Shown piece after piece: positions 57,608 through 64,000 of a DNA stretch of 64,000 nt. Position numbers and translations under genes: made by a program. Each line of letters begins with the position of its first letter. The stretch's first letter is position 1. The notes beneath the pieces were generated by a model. That model did not search any database, was not told the DNA's origin, and worked only from the letters and a program-made list of their open reading frames with translations. Origin of the DNA: Garcia nutans (taxonomy: Eukaryota; Streptophyta; Magnoliopsida; Malpighiales; Euphorbiaceae); assembly GCA_947685225.1 (NCBI GenBank), contig CANTUV010000062.1, positions 13,102,501-13,166,500 of the forward strand, written 5' to 3'.

Positions 57608-60600
57608 TTTGAGATTCTTGGCCTAAATAAAATTAAAAAGAGAAAGTTTTGAAAAGCTTAAAGAGAATTAAAAAGAAAAGTTTTGAAATGAAATTTGTAA
57701 TACATGCATATGCATTAACACCTAGGTTGGTCTCGGATGTGGCATTATGTGAATTGTAATGTATTTGAATTAGATGAGATGGATGATAGTGTGTGGATGA
57801 AGTTCTACATGAAAGAAAAAAAAATGATATGGAAATATTCATATGAGTTTAATTGATAAATTAAAGAATGGAAATTTATCCAAGTAAAGTAAATTGTTAA
57901 ATTTTTGATTTTTGAAATGTGTTTGAAATATAAAGAAATGAATAAGAGAATAAAGTTGAAAATGAGCTAAAAACAAAATCAAGATTTAAGTAGGTACTCT
58001 TTCCTCTATAATTTGAATCTCTTTCTAATAAAGCTTATGATTGGATTATTAGAGAAAAAAAAATATTATTCGGATGTTAAAATGAATAAATATGTTATTA
58101 ACTTGAAGGAAATATGGTGGAACATTGAGTGAGTTGATTGGTATAGACAAAATGTGATCATTTAAGGTTTGGGTGTATAAAGTTAAAGTTTTGTTTAAAA
58201 GAAAAAGAGATGATGTTGGTTAAGTAAAAAGATATACTGTTATTGTTTGTATTGTTATTTTAATGCAACATTGTGATTTCAATGTTAGAAATATGATATG
58301 TTTGAATATTGTGAAAACTATATGTTTGGATGTTGCTTTGTGGTATATATATAAGATGTTTTTAAAGTTGATATTAAGAAAAGATGAGAATTGTAAGTTG
58401 AAGTTTAGGTGAAATAGTGATTTGAGAATTTAGAATTTTAATGGAATGTTGAAAAAGATTATTTAGATATTAAACATATGAGCTATTTGTAATGAATATT
58501 CTTGCATATGAGAATACTACGAATTGGGTAATGAGATTGATAGTATGAGAATTTGTTTTGAAATAAAAGAAAGTGATTGAGCGAGTGAAAATGAGTTACT
58601 TTAAGTCATTTGACTGGAAAGGGTGAAAATGGATATGAAGGTACATTAAATGCTTTAAATATATATATATATATAATGAGATAGATGTCACATTAGAAAT
58701 GTGACTTGAATATATATTTGAAGTGTTATTATGGTTAGAATGTATATATTTGTTGTGTTGATGAATAATTTAAATCATGTCAAAAGAATGAGTATGATAA
58801 TATTCAAAGAAAAATGATAAACATTAAATTTGTACAGATTGTATGCAAAAGAGAAATTAAATAAAATTACATGCTTAAGTGTATACATGTATAGGATATG
58901 TGAGATGAGTTTTTCGATATGAATGTAATTGTATTATGTAAGAAATGTGGGAAGTGAGTCACATTATGGATGTGACCTATGAATATGTAGGTGGTATAAT
59001 TACTGGTATAATGATATTAAGAATGATATTGCATGTATTAATGGACCTAAGAGAGATTAGGTCTTGAACTGTGCAAAGCTAGATGGATTATGTAACGAAA
59101 TTAAGAGTGAGAATGGACGAGTAATATTGGATGGTGAAATTGTTATGGTAAACACTGAACCTGATGATCATATAATATTTTGAGTATCAAAGTATCCACA
59201 TGTGGGAAGGTTTTATGTATATGTGTATAATAAGAGATTGTAAATGGATTAGAAGTAGATTCGAAATGGAATAACAAAAGGGAAATTGTGTAAGAATTGC
59301 ATATGATTGAATATGTATACATAAGAGATGATAATAATAATAATATTGTTGAGCAGGAGTTAGGCTAATGATGAACATAATCGAGTGCAAATTGTTTTGA
59401 GATAGAGTTGAAATGTGTTAACTCTTGGTGTAGCAAAAGTTTAGAGAATGAATATGTAATTCTTGTGATATAATTTAGCATTGTAATTAAAAAGGTTGGA
59501 AGTTGAATAATAAAGGAACAATATGAATTTATAAGCTTCAGGCATGACCATTAATCTCTTATGATTTGTTTAGTATATTTTGGTCGATTGTTATCCACAG
59601 ATTTGGAGCTGAGATAACATGACTGTAGTGCAGTTTTGGTGAGATTGATAATTATGTTTCTAGAAACATGGTCAAGAATTATGACTGGTAAAGTTATACT
59701 TTATCATTTTATGTTAGAAATTTGGTTATAATTATGAAAAGTAAGGAAACAAAAGAGAAATGTAAAATGTTTTGAGTTATGGCTAATGTGATAAAAAGCT
59801 GATTATGTAAAGATCGTAATGGTATGAAATGTGAGGAGATATTAAAAAGGGGAAATTACAAAATGTGACTGAAAGTTATACTAAATATGTTTATGGTATA
59901 AAGTGAATAAATGAATGGACTTAAGATTTATGTGAGTGAACTATGGATAGAAAGTATGGTATGAGATTATCATGAGAATTGGTAGAAATTATACTAAGAT
60001 AGTAGGAAATAAACTATGTGTATATTGAAAGATAATTTAAAGTGATTTGTAATCATGATAATTTTACTGAATATGGATCTGAAGAAATCAGGATTTGAAT
60101 ATAAGTTTGCTTTAATTGAATTAGGTTATATATATATATATTGTGAATTTCATGATAGTTTAAATAAATTAATTGTTGATTTGATTTAAACAAGATTGAA
60201 ACGTGGGTATATTGTGACAGATAGATCAATTGATCTAGATTCTATGAAGACTATGAATCATTATTGAAATTTAATGTGTACAGTTGTACTAGGAGCATAA
60301 GATTTAAATGATAATGTATGTGATGTAATATTCTGACAAATGTATGGACGTGAATGTATTGAGTTAAATCAGTTGTAAATGAAGATAAAAGGGAAAAAAA
60401 TTAATTACCTGTAAAGTAAGTTGAAAGGCATTGTACTAATATTTATGTTAAGTGAGAAGCATGCTAAAAAAAAAATTAAGTGTAGGAAAAATAAGGATAT
60501 TGTTATCAATTAAGGTGTGATAAATGTCTATTCTGGAAGTGATTTTAATGATGGGATAATCAATGATTTTTTTTTAGGTTGAAGTTAAGAGAGTAATTAT

Positions 60601-60938
60601 AAAGAGATGAAGTAATAAAATATCTTGAATGTAATAATTAGACAAATTACATGTATAAAATAAGATGATCTGATTCTTGCATCAAGGTAAATTAATTGGG
60701 AATGTAATGAGATATTTTGAATGTTTGGATAAGAAAGTAATAAGATATATAAATGGATCTAATGATGAGTTATGAAATTTAGAGAAAATGATTGACTCTA
60801 ATAAGGGAGAGAGTAAAAGTTATATGATGTGATGACATAATAACTTAAAAATATAATTAACTTCATATGAAAGTTAAGATGGTATTATGTTAAGAGTGGA
60901 TTGCTATTATACTAGATAATTTCGAGGACGAAATTATT
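57608..60938 (+). other. Conserved non-coding internal domain, element 2
   Basis: Counterpart of 47475-50720 (see there), with more indels, for example an extra block around 59745-59850 before the shared AAATGTGACTGAAAGTTATA. No gag or pol motif in any frame. Confidence 0.8.
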
Positions 60939-60953
60939 TAAGGGGGAGAGAAT
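60939..60953 (+). other. Polypurine tract, element 2
   Basis: TAAGGGGGAGAGAAT (starting from TTTAAGG) directly before the second LTR, preceded by TTCGAGGACGAAATTATT as in element 1 and the chromovirus. Confidence 0.85.
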
Positions 60954-61348
60954 TGTAATATCCCAAGGTACACCCTAAAAGTTTTGGAATAATTATTGTG
61001 GTATTTGGATTTAAGGAGTATGTTTAATGGAAGGAGAAAAGAAATGAAGGTATATATAACATATATAAGTTAAACTAATGAAAGTCAAAAGAAGATAAAT
61101 GAATTAATTTAATACCCGATTTTGGTGTACATTGGAATGGTAGTTGTGAGAAGATATGTTGGTAAAATATGTAAGGAAAATATTATAAGAAATAGGTGTA
61201 TATGAGGGATGATATATATTTATGTGGTATTTGAAAAATATGGAAAATATAAAGGAAATATAAAAGAGATATACATATACCAACATATATATTACATATA
61301 CATAATGTATAAAGTGGTGTAGGAAAAGTAAGTTTATATAATTAATTA

Positions 61349-61388
<40 letters not shown>

Positions 61389-64000
61389 GAAAAAGAAGAT
61401 ATTTATTTTGGTTATGTATGAAATTACTAAAAAGGGCAAGTAAGTGAAAGGGAGTTTAATTGTATAAAAGAGGGTATTTAGGTAATTTTCTTTTTAAATT
61501 GCTTGGTGGAGGTTTAAAGAGAGGGGAAATTTGACTTTGTTTCTTTTGTCTCTTTCATTTTTCTTCTTTTCTTTTGGGGTAGCCGGGTATCACTTAGTCA
61601 AGAGAGCAAGAAGTTGTTTTGAGTTCCAAGTTTCAAATTGAAGGAAGATTTCAAGGAAACAAGTTAGAAATTCAAGAAGTTTATCATTTTTGGCAAGTTT
61701 TCTCTTGATTTCTCTTGTTCTATTTGGAATTTTGTTTGAGTTTGATGGAGTGTGTTTGTGTATGGTGTGTGTAAAAGTGTTGAAATGGAATTAAAGATAA
61801 GAAGTTAGGTTGGTGTTGGTGATGGAAGAGTAAGAGTTGTGTTTAGTGAAATTTTTTCTGTTTTACAATTAGTAAAGGCTGTGACTTGTATGATTTTTAA
61901 TTAATTATAGAAAAATGTTCTTGAAGTGAATTTTTAATATGTTGTGCCTCTATGAGTCTATAATGACCGAAAAATATGTTGATTCGATTTTGGAATGGTT
62001 ATGATTTTGGAAAGATTATTTTTATTAGACCTGTTCCAGCAGGTACCTTAACTGAGACAGCTATCTTTCGGGATTTTTAATAAAATCTAGAAAAATCATA
62101 TCCAATTGAATTTTGGATATGTTGTTGCTTAGTGAGTCTAGTATTTGAGAAAAATAATTTGGAACCACGTTGATTGAATTTGATTTATGGAATTCACAAA
62201 GTTCAGAACTGCTGCCAGGATGCAGGGCAATTGGGGCAGTCTGGTTAGGTGAACTATTTGACCAAGATTTTGTGTTCAGTTTGATATGAAATTTGAAAGG
62301 AATGATTTTAAGATGTAAAACTAAATTCTGTAAAAATTTTAGAATTTTTAGTCAAGTATATTATTTTATACAATTTGTCAAAATAAGGATAAAATGGAGT
62401 CTAAAACCAGAATGTACTATTCATATGGTCATTTTGCTAATATTCCTTTTGAATTAGGTTGTGAAGAGGTTGAATTGCCCTAACCTAAGTGTTGAGGATT
62501 CTTTGAAGAGTAAGTGTATAGATTGGTGTGAGTTGGTTTTAAGGTAAGTACAAACTACATTATTGCATACATTCATATGATATTGAGATTTGACACACAT
62601 TTGATTGTAAATGTGATAAGGAATCTAATGCATTGTTGATGTATATTAATAATATCATATTTGGTTATAATGTGAATGTTGTGATGAGCATGTAAAATAT
62701 GTGTTAATGCCATTGATTATATCCATTTGAATAATGAATTGATTAATGTGATTTGAAATATAACGAAATGTGAAATGTGCAAGATGTGATGATGAAATGT
62801 AATGTGAAAGATATGATGTTATGAAGAGTTGCTTCATTGTGATTTGAGATCATATGAGATATGAGGCCATGATTGTTGGCTATGATGATGCACATGAGAT
62901 GATTGAGACATGGTTGCTTAATTTGCTTATGAAATATAAAATGAATTGAGAAAGAGATTATGAAGAGATGAATGAAATAATTGTGTGCTTGATATGTTAT
63001 TCAATTTTCAGAGTTCTGGGTTTGGCGGCATGCCTATGAAATATGAATGTGAAATATATGAAAAATAGTAACAGTCTTGCCGGGTTGAGGATCTCCTCGA
63101 GATTAGTCGGGTTGAGGTCCAAGAGACTGGGTCTGTTACACTTGTTTTGGTAACAGTCTTGCCGGGTTGAGGATCTCCTTGAGTCTAGCCAAGTAGAGGT
63201 CCAAGAGACTGGGTCTGTTACCTATCCACGGATAGATATATATATATATATGTGTATATCGCCTATGGGCTTGATGATTATGATTATGGACCAAAGCAGT
63301 AACTCTGAACTTTGAATAACATATTAGTGTCTTTTAGGCCCATGCTTGTCTTTGTTTAAATGTGATTCATGAAATGAGAAATGAATGAATAATGAGACCA
63401 ATGATTATTTTGTTTAAATGTGAATTATGGAATAAGATGTAATGATATGAGATATATGATGATAATTATGAAATGAGATGATTAGAATGTATAAGTAAAT
63501 TATTGAAGGTGAATGTAGATTGAAAAACTATGTTGAATGATGAAATCTGAAGGTACTACATGAAAATACAATATGATGTATAATATGGATTTGTGGGTTG
63601 TATTAATGAAATACGTTCATATGTATATAATTATGAGATTAGTAGAAATATAAATAAGGTGTAATTGAAATGTGAAAATATGATAAAAAAAAATAATAAT
63701 ATATGAAGTTAATATAAGTATGATTGTCTGTTATGTATTTTTAAAATATTTATTTGTACTACTAAGCTTTCGGGCTTAGCGCGGTTGTATATATCGCGCA
63801 GGTGAGTAGGTGGTTGATCTGGAAGTCAAACTGTTATGCCACGAGTAGGGTAAGAGTATTTCGAGACCAACTAGAAGGTGATGCATACATGTATAATTTC
63901 ATTATGTTGTATTTCTGACAAGAATGTATTCATATGTATAAATGAAATTTTGGTAAAGACAAGATTATCATATATATATATAAGATTATTGAAAGTATGT
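60954..64000 (+). repeat. 3' LTR of LARD-like element 2 (partial)
   Basis: Begins TGTAATATCCCAAGG and follows the 5' LTR closely to the window end, which falls about 330 bp before the expected LTR end. Cassette at 62992-63324. Confidence 0.92.

Larger units (their letters stand above)
54206..64000 (+). mobile_element. Second coding-free LTR retrotransposon, cut by window end
   Basis: 5' LTR 54206-57585 (3380 bp), tRNA-Met primer site 57591-57607, coding-free internal domain, polypurine tract 60939-60953, and 3' LTR from 60954 to beyond the window (3047 bp seen). The LTRs differ by only about 0.5% by eye, so this is the youngest insertion here. The left flank is GAGAT; the duplication cannot be checked. 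Its LTR is related to but clearly different from that of element 1, while the internal domains are close relatives. Confidence 0.9.

Overview
The window looks like nuclear, heterochromatic DNA of a flowering plant, most likely a eudicot. It is AT-rich. Every recognisable coding segment belongs to a plant transposable-element family or to the plant mobile domain (PMD) family, and introns have GT-AG borders. The sequence alone does not name a species. I found no intact single-copy gene, tRNA, rRNA or CRISPR array. The window is a nested stack of LTR retrotransposons in which almost every base can be placed.

Layout from the left. 1-905: remnant of a MuDR-type (MULE) transposase, minus strand. 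906-2779: unassigned. 2780-5109: LTR plus tail of an Ogre/Tat-like element (minus). 5110-9049: Athila-like element (plus) with LTR, tRNA-Asp-type primer site, degraded gag and an internally deleted pol. 9050-11948: two broken LTRs of a chromovirus-like family (minus). 11949-26939: one Ty3/gypsy chromovirus (minus) with both LTRs, gag, protease, RT, RNase H, integrase and a chromodomain, all full of nonsense codons. Its 3' LTR is split by a 4.3 kb deleted Ogre-like element (13773-18074) with a perfect CCTCA target-site duplication. 26940-32150: three Ogre-like fragments. 32337-54169: a five-exon PMD gene (plus) interrupted by a 10.9 kb gag-only Ogre-like element (33116-43993, duplication AGGGT) and by a 9.2 kb coding-free element (44505-53682, duplication GACGT). 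From 54206 to past the window end lies a second coding-free element with a related internal domain.

The elements form two structural groups. The Ogre/Tat-like group has LTRs with TGTGAGCGG at one end and TGTAGACCC on the other strand, a TGGCGACTCC primer site and tandem repeats in the 3' UTR. The chromovirus-like group has LTRs of the TGTAATATCC...GGTGTTACA type, a TGGTATCAGAGC primer site and an AGGGGGAGAG polypurine tract. It includes one coding element and two non-autonomous ones that keep its terminal signals.

The most interesting structures are non-coding. Every sufficiently complete chromovirus-like LTR carries a cassette of 210-420 bp bounded by a 24-26 bp inverted repeat with a variable interior. 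The Ogre-like LTRs carry arrays of hairpins at one fixed position, built from different sequences in different copies. The two non-autonomous elements share about 3.3 kb of related internal sequence with no reading frame. Percent identities below are estimates by eye.
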